64,000 nucleotides of DNA from Aestuariivita boseongensis (GCF_001262635.1 NZ_JXYH01000003.1:79650-143649), one strand, 5' to 3'. Shown: positions 33,885 through 44,076, counted from the stretch's first letter. Notes: generated from the letters alone by a model not told the origin. Numbers and translations: made by a program.

Positions 33885-34382
33885 ATGACAGACGCATTGA
33901 AAGTTGTCCCCAGTTCGGATTCGGTTTCCACCGGCGTGCGCGATACCGGTGCACTGGCCGAAGGGCTGGCAAACGTGCTGGCCGACACCTATCGCCTGAC
34001 ATTCAAGACACATGCCTACCACTGGAATGTGGAAGGGCCGCTGTTCTATTCGATCCACAAGCTGACGGAAGAGCAGTATGAAAACATGTTCACCGCTGCT
34101 GACGAACTGGCAGAACGCATTCGCTCTTTGGGGCATCTCGCGCCGTCGCGGATGAACGACATTCTGCAGGCTTCGGTCATTGAGGACGTCGAAGACGAGC
34201 TGGATGCAGCAGGCATGATCGAAGATCTGGCCAAAGACCATGAACGCATCGCGCACCGGATGCATGCCCTGGTGGAGATGTCCGGTGGCCGCAAGGACGT
34301 GGTGACCGAAGACCTGGCTACCGAACGGTCGGCCTTCCACGAACAAGCCGCATGGATGCTGCGCGCGATCGCAAAATCCTGA
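33885..34382 (+). CDS. dps: Dps-family ferritin-like DNA-protection protein
   Basis: A 165-residue four-helix-bundle protein that stores iron and protects DNA under oxidative stress. The ferroxidase site shows THAYHWNVEGPLFYSIHKL followed by AADELAERIRSLG, the Dps pattern of His, His and Asp/Glu. The length is standard. An exact EcfG promoter lies upstream and a strong terminator follows, so it is a single stress-induced gene. Confidence 0.95.
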   Translation: MTDALKVVPSSDSVSTGVRDTGALAEGLANVLADTYRLTFKTHAYHWNVEGPLFYSIHKLTEEQYENMFTAADELAERIRSLGHLAPSRMNDILQASVIEDVEDELDAAGMIEDLAKDHERIAHRMHALVEMSGGRKDVVTEDLATERSAFHEQAAWMLRAIAKS

Positions 34383-34429
34383 CGCGCATTGAAACTTTGG
34401 GCTTTCGAATTTCCCATCGAAGGCCGCAA

Positions 34430-34457
34430 CCCGCCGGCCCCAGCCGGCGGGCTTTTT
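34430..34457 (+). terminator. Rho-independent terminator after dps
   Basis: A perfect nine-base-pair stem CCCGCCGGC/GCCGGCGGG with a four-base loop, then CTTTTTC. Confidence 0.88.
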
Positions 34458-34480
34458 CGTCCCTGCATGAGTAGGTGCAT

Positions 34481-35890
34481 TTAACGCGCCAGCGCTTCGA
34501 TCTCATCCGGCGACAGATGGCTGACGTCGGCCCAGCTGCGCGATTTACCGGGGTTCAGCAGCCCCTTCGGATCCATCCGCTTCTTGACCGCCAGGTGCCG
34601 GAAATCGGGTTTCATCCCCCCGCCTTCCACCTGATAGGTATGGGCATCATAAACGGTGCATCCATTGGCGCGGTACAGCGCATCGACCGACCGCAATTCG
34701 CTTTCATCCTGCGTCCAGATGATTGGCAGATCAGACGCCGTGACTGCCCCCTCATAGCGCGAAAATTCGTGATGCATCCATGCGCGGCGCCCCAGTCTGG
34801 CATGCAATGCGGCCACGCGCTCCACGTCCGACGGGTCATTGACACCATATTGCTGATAGGTGGCGCTGCGATCCGATTTCAGAACCTGCAGCGTCGTGTG
34901 GTTCCAGCCGAATTCGAACACATGCGGAATGCCCGCGGCGGCGCGTTCCGCGTCATCCATGGAAAGCGCAACCGTACCTCCATGCGCCCGGATCAGATCG
35001 TGGAACGCATCCAGCTGTTCGCGCGGCACAAGGCTGACCATCAGATCACGGCCCTTGGGGATATGGCCTTCGAGCCGGGGGAAGTAAGCGGCAATCCTTG
35101 CGTCAACAACGCTGACCAGCTTGCGGTCAATATCCTGCCTGTTGGCCAGGGCATACCCCGCACGATAGGCGTCGGCATAGCTGTCGAACGTGGCCATGCA
35201 ACTGATCCAGTCGCGCGTCGGCACGGTGCGCAGGGTCACTTCGGTAATGACTCCGTTCAGCCCCCAGGCATGGTGAATGCGCAGCACGTCTTCGCCCTGA
35301 AAGACATGCTCCACCGGCGTCTCTTCAACAGAAAGAGCACGGATTTCGCGGATGTTGCCCGGCTCCCGCAGGGGGCCATTGGCGACCGATCCGATGCCCG
35401 CAGAACCGCCAGCCACAAAGCCTCCAATCGTTGCGATATCCTGCGTTGAGGGGAACATAGTCATCTCGCGCCCATGTGCCTTGAGCGCCGCATTGATATC
35501 GGCCATCAGCGCCCCGGCTTCGACGCGAACGAAATCCGGCCCGATCTCGAGGATACGGCTCATCCCCAACGTCTCGATGATCAGCCCGCCATGCAACGGC
35601 ACGGATTGTCCGTAATTCCCGGTCCCGCCACCGCGCAGCACAACGGGCGCGTTGTGCCCAAACGCAACCGACAGGCACTGCGCCAGCTCGTCCTTTGTCT
35701 TGGGCTGTGCCACCAGATCGCCAAAGGACCGCTTCAGCTGCGCGTTCAGCACCGGGGAATACCAGAAGAAATCGCGCGAGCGTTTCTTGACCAACACCGT
35801 CTCGTCGATGATCGCCACGGGCGCCAGGTCACGCTTCATCGCTGCCCAGTCAACTGCATCTGCATCGGGGGTAGGAACGGGTTTGGTCAT
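34481..35890 (-). CDS. FAD-linked oxidase (FAD_binding_4; GlcD/D-lactate dehydrogenase-like)
   Basis: A 469-residue flavoprotein. The PCMH-type FAD fold is seen in VVLRGGGTGNYGQSVPLHGG and ATIGGFVAGGSAGIGS. The C-terminus DPKGLLNPGKSRSWADV is typical of 2-hydroxyacid and related oxidases. It is only distantly like the GlcD at 3237. The electron acceptor and substrate are not evident, and no iron-sulfur partner is adjacent. The ATG at 35890 has GAGGAG upstream. It is divergent from the rhodanese gene. Confidence 0.85.
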   Translation of the reverse strand: MTKPVPTPDADAVDWAAMKRDLAPVAIIDETVLVKKRSRDFFWYSPVLNAQLKRSFGDLVAQPKTKDELAQCLSVAFGHNAPVVLRGGGTGNYGQSVPLHGGLIIETLGMSRILEIGPDFVRVEAGALMADINAALKAHGREMTMFPSTQDIATIGGFVAGGSAGIGSVANGPLREPGNIREIRALSVEETPVEHVFQGEDVLRIHHAWGLNGVITEVTLRTVPTRDWISCMATFDSYADAYRAGYALANRQDIDRKLVSVVDARIAAYFPRLEGHIPKGRDLMVSLVPREQLDAFHDLIRAHGGTVALSMDDAERAAAGIPHVFEFGWNHTTLQVLKSDRSATYQQYGVNDPSDVERVAALHARLGRRAWMHHEFSRYEGAVTASDLPIIWTQDESELRSVDALYRANGCTVYDAHTYQVEGGGMKPDFRHLAVKKRMDPKGLLNPGKSRSWADVSHLSPDEIEALAR

Positions 35891-36064
35891 TTGGGCAAGC
35901 TCCTCTGGTGATCAATACGAGACGGCGGGTGTTGCACCCGAGGTGGCCCGTTGAACCTGTGCCAGAGACATCACCCGATATGGCAAAGCAGGCGCAGGCA
36001 ATCAACCCTTGGCTTGACTTGCAGGGGCGTTTGGCACCAACCAATGGGCAAATGGAGGATCCAG

Positions 36065-36460
36065 ATGCCCAAATTGCACACAACCGCAGCAGACCTGGTC
36101 GCCGCAGCCCGCGCCCGGATCGCAGAGGTCGAAACCACAGACCTGATTGCGGCCGTCAACGATCCGAACACGGTGATCGTCGATATCCGTGACATTCGCG
36201 AACGCAAGAAAGGCTTCATCCCCGGTTCGGTCCATGCACCCCGGGGGATGCTGGAGTTCTGGGTCGATCCCGACAGCCCCTATTACCGCGATGTTTTCGG
36301 TCAGGACGGGAAGCGGTACGTGCTGCATTGCGCCTCGGGCTGGCGGTCGGCGCTTGCCACGGCGGCGCTGAACGACATGGGCTTTGACGCGGCCCATCTG
36401 CGCGAAGGCTTCAGCGATTGGGTCAAGCAAGGCGGGCCTGTCGAAACGCCCGATGACTGA
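36065..36460 (+). CDS. Rhodanese-domain sulfurtransferase
   Basis: A 131-residue single rhodanese domain. VIVDIRDIRERKKGFIPGSV opens the fold, and the active-site loop is VLHCASGWRSALA with the persulfide-carrying Cys present. HLREGFSDWVKQGGPV closes it. The ATG at 36065 is set by GGAGGATCCAG upstream. Its last eight bases overlap the GrdB-like gene, so the two are co-translated, and a sulfur hand-over between them is a reasonable guess. Confidence 0.9.
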   Translation: MPKLHTTAADLVAAARARIAEVETTDLIAAVNDPNTVIVDIRDIRERKKGFIPGSVHAPRGMLEFWVDPDSPYYRDVFGQDGKRYVLHCASGWRSALATAALNDMGFDAAHLREGFSDWVKQGGPVETPDD

Positions 36461-37343
36461 ACCGATCCGCTATATCGACCGCACGCGCGCCTATTATCGG
36501 GCGCTGGGATACGGTGCGGCCTATGAGTGGGCGCAGAATGACAGCGCGCCGTTTGCGCCCGCACCGGATCTTGCGGCGGCCACTGTCGCCGTGGTGACAA
36601 CCGCAGCCCCCTTCCGCCCCGAGGCTGGCGATCAGGGGCCCGGTGCGCCCTATAACGGGCAAGCCAAATTCTATGAGGTCTACGCGCTGCCTTCGGATCC
36701 GGTGCCGGATCTCAGGATCTCTCACGTGGCGATTGATCGCGACCACACCACGGCCGAAGATCCCGGCAGCTACCTCCCGCTGGCCGCGCTGAAACGGGCC
36801 GAGGAAGCCGGGCGCATCGGACAGGCCGCGCCGCTTGTCTTTGGCTTGCCGACCAATCGCTCGCAACGCCACACGGTGGACGTCGATTGCCCCGAACTGG
36901 TGGGCCGGCTGACAAGCGCCGGGATCGACGCTGTCATCTTCGTGCCGAATTGCCCGGTCTGCCACCAATCCTGCGCTCTGGCCGCCCGCGCGGTCGAGGA
37001 GGCCGGCATTCCGACAGTGATCATGGGCTGTGCCCTCGACATCGTTAAGCGTGCGGGCGTTCCCCGGTTTCTTTTCAGCGATTTTCCTTTGGGCAATGCA
37101 GCAGGGCGGCCCAATGACGTGCCTTCGCAGGACCAAACGCTTGCGATGGCGCTGGACCTTCTGGAAACCGCTCAGGGCCCTCGCGCGACACATTGGTCAC
37201 CGCTGGTCTGGCCCGGCCCACCCGACTGGCGGGAAGATTATTCGAACCCTGCCAGATTAAGCGCGGACGAGATCGCCCGCAGGCGTGCTGAATTTGACAA
37301 AGGCAAGGCTGCGGCCAAAGCACGGCGGACGGAAACGCTCTAG
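36453..37343 (+). CDS. GrdB/PrdB-like reductase-family protein with CPVC motif
   Basis: A 296-residue soluble protein. The segment GIDAVIFVPNCPVCHQSC (Cys167, Cys170, Cys174) followed by RAVEEAGIPTVIMGC and FPLGNAAGRPND resembles subunit B of glycine/sarcosine/betaine and D-proline reductases. There a Sec or Cys sits just before an IE-AGIPTV stretch. In those enzymes the pair is redox-active and works in anaerobes. Here Cys replaces Sec and the partner subunits are absent. Coupling to a rhodanese suggests sulfur or persulfide chemistry. The reaction is unknown. Confidence 0.65.
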   Translation: MTEPIRYIDRTRAYYRALGYGAAYEWAQNDSAPFAPAPDLAAATVAVVTTAAPFRPEAGDQGPGAPYNGQAKFYEVYALPSDPVPDLRISHVAIDRDHTTAEDPGSYLPLAALKRAEEAGRIGQAAPLVFGLPTNRSQRHTVDVDCPELVGRLTSAGIDAVIFVPNCPVCHQSCALAARAVEEAGIPTVIMGCALDIVKRAGVPRFLFSDFPLGNAAGRPNDVPSQDQTLAMALDLLETAQGPRATHWSPLVWPGPPDWREDYSNPARLSADEIARRRAEFDKGKAAAKARRTETL

Positions 37344-37482
37344 TTCTCCGAACCGATTTCAGCGGCCTCTGACACCCCAGGGTCGCAGCCGCATTGTGCT
37401 CCGGCATCCGGTCAGGACCTGTAAGCGATTTGGCCTTTGCCGTTCCCCCTGATTGCCAAGCAGCTCAAACTGCCTGCTAAAA

Positions 37483-38220
37483 TCAGTCGAAACTGAACTG
37501 CGGCAGCTGTCCAAAGGCGTTTTTCAACGCCTCCCCCCAGCCGTTTGAAACCGTCGTGTAATAGGGGTCATCATCTTCGATCCGGTCCTGGTACCCAATC
37601 TGCATCTCGTCGACGCGGCAGATCACGTAATCCAGCGGCAACCCGACCGAAAGATTGGATTTGATCGTGCTGTCAAAGCTGACCATCAACAGTTTGATCG
37701 CGTTCTCAAACGACATGTCCGGGTCATAGGCGCGCACCAGAATGGGTTTGCCGTATTTCGTCTCACCGATCTGAAAGAACGGATTGTCGTCCGAGGCTTC
37801 GATGAAGTTGCCTTCGGGATAGATCAGGAACAGGCGCGGTTCGCTGCCCTTGATCTGTCCGCCTACGATCATCGTCGCCCCGAAGGCCGAGGCCATGGCC
37901 TGATCCTGCCCGGTCATGTTGTCGGCAATCACTTCTTTCAGCGTTCGTCCCACAAGGCGTGCGACCTGAAACATGGATGGCGCGGCCAGAATTGACGGGC
38001 TCCGTTCCTCCGGCGCTTTGGAGCGTTCGTCGATCAGCCCGATCACCGCCTGCGTGGTGGCCAGATTGCCGGCAGTCATAATGGTGATGACGCGTTCACC
38101 GGGCACCTGCCAGGTGTGCATCTTCTTTGCCGTCGCGATATTGTCCAGACCCGCATTCGTGCGGGTATCCGACATGAAGACCAGCCCCTGGTTCAGGCGC
38201 ATGCCTACGCAATAAGTCAT
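37483..38220 (-). CDS. Anbu, proteasome-like Ntn-hydrolase
   Basis: A 245-residue proteasome-beta-fold protease. The N-terminus MTYCVGMRLNQGLVFMSDTR gives, after Met removal, Thr as the N-terminal nucleophile, and SDTRTNAGLDNI is the Anbu signature. Anbu assembles into open helical or ring forms rather than a closed barrel. It is last in the operon ATP-grasp / alpha-E / transglutaminase / Anbu, an association known in many proteobacteria but without settled function. A long hairpin lies just upstream of its start. Confidence 0.95.
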   Translation of the reverse strand: MTYCVGMRLNQGLVFMSDTRTNAGLDNIATAKKMHTWQVPGERVITIMTAGNLATTQAVIGLIDERSKAPEERSPSILAAPSMFQVARLVGRTLKEVIADNMTGQDQAMASAFGATMIVGGQIKGSEPRLFLIYPEGNFIEASDDNPFFQIGETKYGKPILVRAYDPDMSFENAIKLLMVSFDSTIKSNLSVGLPLDYVICRVDEMQIGYQDRIEDDDPYYTTVSNGWGEALKNAFGQLPQFSFD

Positions 38221-38243
38221 GTGTTAGTCTGCCCGCCTGCTTT

Positions 38244-38280
38244 ACCGGATCGCTATGTCATCAATCACATACGATCCGGT
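38244..38280 (-). promoter_or_regulatory. Stem-loop in the leader of the Anbu gene
   Basis: Arms ACCGGATCG and CGATCCGGT pair fully (9 bp). Inside them TATGT and ACATA pair again after one bulged base, leaving an eight-base loop. It occupies the 75-bp gap between the transglutaminase stop and the Anbu ATG. No T-run, so more likely an RNA processing or stability element than a terminator. Confidence 0.55.
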
Positions 38281-38295
38281 TAACACTTTGGACCA

Positions 38296-39108
38296 TTATT
38301 GCTGCTCTACCTGCAGTTTGACCAGCATATTTTCCGTCCCATGCCCGTAACGCATACCAGATACAGGTGCTGCGCCCAGATAATCCAGCCCGGTCGCAAC
38401 GCGGACATAACGCGCATCGGGCGATATTCCGTTGGAAATGTCGAAGCCAACCCAGCCCAATCCGGGCGTGTGGGCTTCTGCCCAGGCGTGGCTGGCATCC
38501 TGGCTGACACGGTCATCCATCATCAGGTAACCACTGACGTACCGCGCAGGAATGCCCAGGCTGCGCGCCGCCGCGATAAAGACATGGGCATGATCCTGAC
38601 ACACACCATGTCCCGCCTCGACCACCTGCTCCGCCGTCAGTTCCGAGCTGGTCTGATCCGTCGAATAGGGCACCTTTTCAAGGATGTGCGCTGACAACTC
38701 GTGCAGCATCTCAAGCGTATCCTTGGGCTTGTCGAACTCGGACACAAGGCCGCGCACATTGGGCCCAGCCACTGTCAGAGGGGTAGAGCGTTCGAACAAC
38801 CACAAGGGCACAAAGCCAAGATGCTTGCCGGTCACGCCCGCATTGTCTGATACGTCGACCTCGCCTTCGCAATGCACCGTGATGTCCTGTACGCCAGGCT
38901 CAAAACTGATCAGATCGACAGTGTTTGCATGCTCGTCCTCGAACGACACCTGACGGCGTCCGCCCGCGATGTTGATGTCCCACGCCAGCACGGCCTGGTT
39001 CGGCCGCGACTTGGGGCGCAGGCGCAGTTGCTGCAGCGCATAGGGCACAGGTTTGTCGTAGTGATACGAGGTGGTATGCGAAATTTTCAACTTCATCTTG
39101 TTATTCAT
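38296..39108 (-). CDS. Transglutaminase-like cysteine protease/amidase of the Anbu cluster
   Basis: A 270-residue protein with the bacterial transglutaminase N-terminal region and a papain-like core. The catalytic triad is visible: Cys in GHGVCQDHAHVFIAAARSLG, His in QDASHAWAEAH, Asp in GWVGFDISNG. Such proteins cleave or make isopeptide or gamma-glutamyl bonds. The first ATG (39108) overlaps the alpha-E gene end by eight bases, and a second ATG four codons on is possible. It probably acts on the product of the neighbouring ATP-grasp ligase. Confidence 0.92.
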   Translation of the reverse strand: MNNKMKLKISHTTSYHYDKPVPYALQQLRLRPKSRPNQAVLAWDINIAGGRRQVSFEDEHANTVDLISFEPGVQDITVHCEGEVDVSDNAGVTGKHLGFVPLWLFERSTPLTVAGPNVRGLVSEFDKPKDTLEMLHELSAHILEKVPYSTDQTSSELTAEQVVEAGHGVCQDHAHVFIAAARSLGIPARYVSGYLMMDDRVSQDASHAWAEAHTPGLGWVGFDISNGISPDARYVRVATGLDYLGAAPVSGMRYGHGTENMLVKLQVEQQ

Positions 39109-40042
39109 AGAACCTGTAGTCGATTTCGATCTGGCGGCCCAGCGCCTGGCTTTCGGACAGGAATTCGGTCACGAATTCATGCAGGCCGTATTCGAAGATC
39201 TTGTCGATCGTCATTGTTTCAAAGCGGTGGCAGATCTTTTCGACCATGCCATGGCACGGCATCCGGTCCCCATAATCCTTGGCGATATAGTCCAGATTGT
39301 CCGAGATTTTCCGGTAACAGAACGCCAGCGATCGCGGCAGACGCTTATCCAGGATCAGGAAACGCGCGATCATGCGCGGGTCGTACTCGCCCTCATGCAG
39401 GGTCTGGTAGGCCCGCGCCGAGGATGTCGCGCGCAGGATCGTTTCCCACTGCACGTTGTCACTGGCCGATCCCACATGCATGATCGAGGGCAGCAGGATG
39501 TAATACTTCACATCCAGCACGCGCGCGGCGTTGTCGGCCCGTTCAAAGAACGTCCCTATCCGCGCAAAGTCATAGACATCGTTACGCACCATCGTGCCGT
39601 GCAACGATCCGCGCACATAGGCGCTGCGCTGGCGGATCACCTGCAGGATATCCGGCAGGCTTTGTTCCCGCACCGGCCGGGCGAGCAGATCGCGCAGATC
39701 CATCCAGCATTCGTTCACCGCCTCCCAGACCTCGCGGGTCAGGGCTGTGCGCACAAGCCGCGCGTTGGTGCGGGCAGCCTCAACGGCCGACATAACGCTG
39801 GACGGGTTACTTTTGTCGCGCAAAAGAAAGTTGACGACCTTACCGCCTTCAACGGTCTCATGTTTCTCAAGATAGGCGCTGAGAAGCCCCATAGCCGTCA
39901 GGATCGACGTCCATTCGCTTTCCGCCGCACTTGACCGAGTTAGCGAAATCCGCAGGCCGGCGTCGATCATCCGGGCAGTGTTTTCGGTTCGCTCCATGTA
40001 TCGCAGCATCCAGAAGACGCCGCCTGCTGTTTTGCCTAGCAT
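39101..40042 (-). CDS. Alpha-E domain protein (DUF403) of the Anbu cluster
   Basis: A 313-residue, all-helical protein starting MLGKTAGGVFWMLRYMERTE, then NTARMIDAGLRI, the alpha-E hallmark, with several conserved Glu and Arg residues (RYMERTENTAR, FFERADNAARVLDV). The family always accompanies circularly permuted ATP-grasp enzymes and is thought to help their peptide-bond-forming chemistry. It follows the ATP-grasp gene by four bases and overlaps the transglutaminase gene. Confidence 0.94.
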   Translation of the reverse strand: MLGKTAGGVFWMLRYMERTENTARMIDAGLRISLTRSSAAESEWTSILTAMGLLSAYLEKHETVEGGKVVNFLLRDKSNPSSVMSAVEAARTNARLVRTALTREVWEAVNECWMDLRDLLARPVREQSLPDILQVIRQRSAYVRGSLHGTMVRNDVYDFARIGTFFERADNAARVLDVKYYILLPSIMHVGSASDNVQWETILRATSSARAYQTLHEGEYDPRMIARFLILDKRLPRSLAFCYRKISDNLDYIAKDYGDRMPCHGMVEKICHRFETMTIDKIFEYGLHEFVTEFLSESQALGRQIEIDYRFYE

Positions 40043-40046
40043 TGCG

Positions 40047-41474
40047 TCAGTCCTCCAGAACCCAGGTGTCTTTCGTGCCGCCGCCCTGGCTTGAATTCAC
40101 CACAAGCGATCCTTTCTTCAGCGCCACACGGGTCAACCCGCCAGGAATGATCTCCACCCCCTTGGGCGAGGCCAGAGCGAAGGGCCGCAAATCAACATGG
40201 CGCGGCGCCAGCCCGGATTTGGCCAGGATCGGCACCGTCGACAGCGACAGCGTAGGTTGCGCAATGTAATTGCCGGGTTTCGCTTCCAATTTGGCGCGGA
40301 ACGCGGCCAGTTCTTTCTTGCTGGCCGCAGGCCCCACCAGCATGCCATAGCCACCTGATCCGTGGACTTCCTTCACGACCAATTCAGGCAGATTATCCAA
40401 AACGTATTGCAACGCCTCAGGCTCTGAGCAGCGCCATGTAGGAACGTTCTTCAGGATCGCCTTTTCGCCGGTATAGAACTCAACGATCTCGGGCATATAG
40501 GAATAGATCGCCTTGTCGTCAGCAATCCCTGTACCCGGCGCATTGGCAATGGTGATGCCACCGGCGCGATACACATCCAGAATTCCCGGCACGCCCAGAA
40601 CGGAATCCGGGTTGAAGTTCATCGGGTCAAGGAATTCATCGTCAACACGGCGATACAGCACGTCGATCGGCTCATAACCTTTCGTCGTGCGCATGGCGAC
40701 GCGCCCATCGATCACACGCAGATCCTGGCCCTCGACCAGTTCCACGCCCATCTGATCGGCCAGGAACGCATGTTCATAATATGCAGAATTGTGAATGCCG
40801 GGCGTCAATACCGCAACAACCGGGTTTTCCAGACAAACGGGCGGCGCACAGGCCGACAGGGACCGGCGCAAAGATCGCGGGTAATGGCTGACACGACGCA
40901 CCTTGTTGCGGCTGAAAAGCTCGGGAAACATGTGCAACATGGTCTCCCGGTTCTCCAGCATGTAGGACACGCCTGAAGGTGTGCGGGCGTTATCCTCAAG
41001 TACGTAAAACTCGTTTTCGCCCGTACGCACCAGATCCGTACCGACAATATGAGTATAGATATTGCCCGGAGGCGCCACGCCGATCATCTGCGGCAGGAAG
41101 GCGTCATTCTTGGCAATCATCTCTTCCGGAATACGTCCGGCGCGCACGATCTCCTGACGGTGATAGATATCATGCAGGAAGGAATTGATGGCCCGCACGC
41201 GCTGGTCGATCCCCTTTTCCAGCATGGCCCATTCCTTGGCCGTGATGATGCGCGGCACGATGTCGAAGGGGATCAGACGTTCTGTCTCCTCCTCCATACC
41301 GTAGACGTTGAAGGTGATGCCCGTCAGGCGGAACAATGCTTCGGCCTGAGACGACTTGCGCCTTAGGTTGCCGACCTCTTCGCCTGAAAACCATTTTGCG
41401 TAATCGGAGTAAGGCACACGCGCGGCGTCCCCATGTCCGTACATTTCATCATAGAACTTTGGCGACTCCGCCAT
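40047..41474 (-). CDS. Circularly permuted ATP-grasp ligase (COG2308) of the Anbu cluster
   Basis: A 475-residue predicted ATP-dependent amide ligase. FYVLEDNARTPSGVSYMLENR, GIHNSAYYEHAFLADQMGVELVEG (split: GIHNSAYYEHAFLADQMG, VELVEG) and VVKEVHGSGGYGMLVGP, a nucleotide-binding loop, are characteristic, as is the end NSSQGGGTKDTWVLED. The ATG at 41474 is used because it follows AGGGAC and gives the family's MAESPKFYDEMYG start. It probably joins amino acids to a peptide or protein in a tagging-like pathway. First gene of the operon. Confidence 0.94.
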   Translation of the reverse strand: MAESPKFYDEMYGHGDAARVPYSDYAKWFSGEEVGNLRRKSSQAEALFRLTGITFNVYGMEEETERLIPFDIVPRIITAKEWAMLEKGIDQRVRAINSFLHDIYHRQEIVRAGRIPEEMIAKNDAFLPQMIGVAPPGNIYTHIVGTDLVRTGENEFYVLEDNARTPSGVSYMLENRETMLHMFPELFSRNKVRRVSHYPRSLRRSLSACAPPVCLENPVVAVLTPGIHNSAYYEHAFLADQMGVELVEGQDLRVIDGRVAMRTTKGYEPIDVLYRRVDDEFLDPMNFNPDSVLGVPGILDVYRAGGITIANAPGTGIADDKAIYSYMPEIVEFYTGEKAILKNVPTWRCSEPEALQYVLDNLPELVVKEVHGSGGYGMLVGPAASKKELAAFRAKLEAKPGNYIAQPTLSLSTVPILAKSGLAPRHVDLRPFALASPKGVEIIPGGLTRVALKKGSLVVNSSQGGGTKDTWVLED

Positions 41475-41621
41475 CGTTGTCCCTGTCTTTTTTGTTCTTC
41501 CCAACACCCAAACTGCGGAAACTGCGAAAAAGTTTCAAACAGATCGCAGGATTTCTCAGGATTTGCTCAAAAACACAGCGAATCCCGCGGTATTTCCGCC
41601 CAAAAATGCGGCAAACGTTGC

Positions 41622-42068
41622 TCAGGCACGAACCTGAGCGGCATCCAACTCGTTCAAAAGATCCAACAGGGCCTCATAACGCTCCGGCCCCATCTCAGCC
41701 TTGATCCGGTCCATGATCGCGATACTGGTGGCCAGGTTGTCTTCAATAAGCATGGCCCCTGCCGCCGTAATCGACACAACCTGCTTGCGCCGGTCTGTTT
41801 TGTCCGGCGTGCGCTCAATGAACCCTTTTTCGGATAACTTTTGCAGGATCCGCGTCAGACTGGGCAAAAGCAGGCACGCTTTTTCGGCGATCACCGTCGG
41901 CTCCTGCGCGCCGCCTTCGTCCAGAACGCGCAACACACGCCATTGCTGTTCGGTAATTCCCACATCGGACAGCATCGCGCGGATCGGTCCCATCACGCGT
42001 TCCCGCGCGCGCAGAAGCGCAATCGGCAAAGACCGCGAGGTCAAAGGCATGTGGCCGTCTTGTGACAT
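41622..42068 (-). CDS. hpaR: MarR-family regulator HpaR
   Basis: A 148-residue winged-helix repressor of homoprotocatechuate degradation. SLPIALLRARERVMGPIRAM and GITEQQWRVLRVLDEGG are HpaR-specific, and PDKTDRRKQVVSITAAG is the wing. The start is either 42068 or the ATG at 42050. The gene is divergent from hpaF-E-D-G-H-I. HpaR repressors are relieved by 4-hydroxyphenylacetate or homoprotocatechuate in enterobacteria. Confidence 0.93.
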   Translation of the reverse strand: MSQDGHMPLTSRSLPIALLRARERVMGPIRAMLSDVGITEQQWRVLRVLDEGGAQEPTVIAEKACLLLPSLTRILQKLSEKGFIERTPDKTDRRKQVVSITAAGAMLIEDNLATSIAIMDRIKAEMGPERYEALLDLLNELDAAQVRA

Positions 42069-42173
42069 GCGCCTGACTGTGCCTTGCTTGTCGGTGTGAA
42101 GCAATATGGCAAAAAGACTTGACCCATTCCCGGGTTTTTATTACACATGTTAATTAATTTCGGGAGGAGTGGG
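42069..42173. promoter_or_regulatory. Divergent hpaR / hpaF control region
   Basis: A 105-bp gap with a marked A/T-rich core (TTATTACACATGTTAATTAA). It has a TTGACC box upstream and an 8-bp palindrome TTAATTAA near the hpaF ribosome binding site. The palindrome area is the likely HpaR site. Exact promoter boxes are uncertain. Confidence 0.4.
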
Positions 42174-42563
42174 ATGCCCCACATCACGCTGGATTATTCC
42201 GCGAATATGGAAAAGCGCACGGATATCCCCGCGCTGTGCGACCACCTGCGCCGCGCCGCGATTGAAACCGGTGTCTTCCCCATGCCCGGTATCCGCGTGC
42301 GGGCCTTTGCAGCAACCCATGTCTCTATTGCGGATGGCGATCCCGAACACGGCTACATCGATATCTCGATCCGGCTGCGCGAAGGACGCGATCAGGAAAC
42401 CCGCGAAGCAGCCACACAGGCGATTTTCGAGGCGGCGAAAACGTTCCTGCAACCCGCTCTCGACACCTATTCCATCGCGCTTTCGGTCGAGATGCGGAAC
42501 ATCGACGCCAGCCTCTCACCGAAAACCGGAACCATCCGCGACCACCTCACTCGAAAGGGGTAA
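42174..42563 (+). CDS. hpaF: 5-carboxymethyl-2-hydroxymuconate delta-isomerase
   Basis: A 129-residue tautomerase-superfamily enzyme. After Met removal Pro2 (MPHITLDYSANM) is the catalytic base. It acts in the meta-cleavage route, isomerising the carboxymethyl-hydroxymuconate made by HpaE. IDISIRLREGRD matches the family. The ATG at 42174 has GGGAGGAG upstream. First gene of the hpa operon. The next gene starts one base after its stop. Confidence 0.93.
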   Translation: MPHITLDYSANMEKRTDIPALCDHLRRAAIETGVFPMPGIRVRAFAATHVSIADGDPEHGYIDISIRLREGRDQETREAATQAIFEAAKTFLQPALDTYSIALSVEMRNIDASLSPKTGTIRDHLTRKG

Positions 42564-42564
42564 G

Positions 42565-44076
<1,512 letters not shown>

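Noticed and set aside
34481..35890. Calling the FAD oxidase a second GlcD or a D-lactate dehydrogenase
   Set aside because: It shares only the general FAD fold and C-terminal signature with GlcD, and no GlcE/GlcF-type partner is adjacent, so no specific substrate is claimed.
41336..41704. Plus-strand frames between the ATP-grasp gene and hpaR
   Set aside because: Low-complexity Ser/Arg/Pro composition, no ribosome binding site, overlapping real genes on the other strand; the gap itself only shows a short direct repeat AAACTGCGG/AAACTGCGA at 41510-41527.
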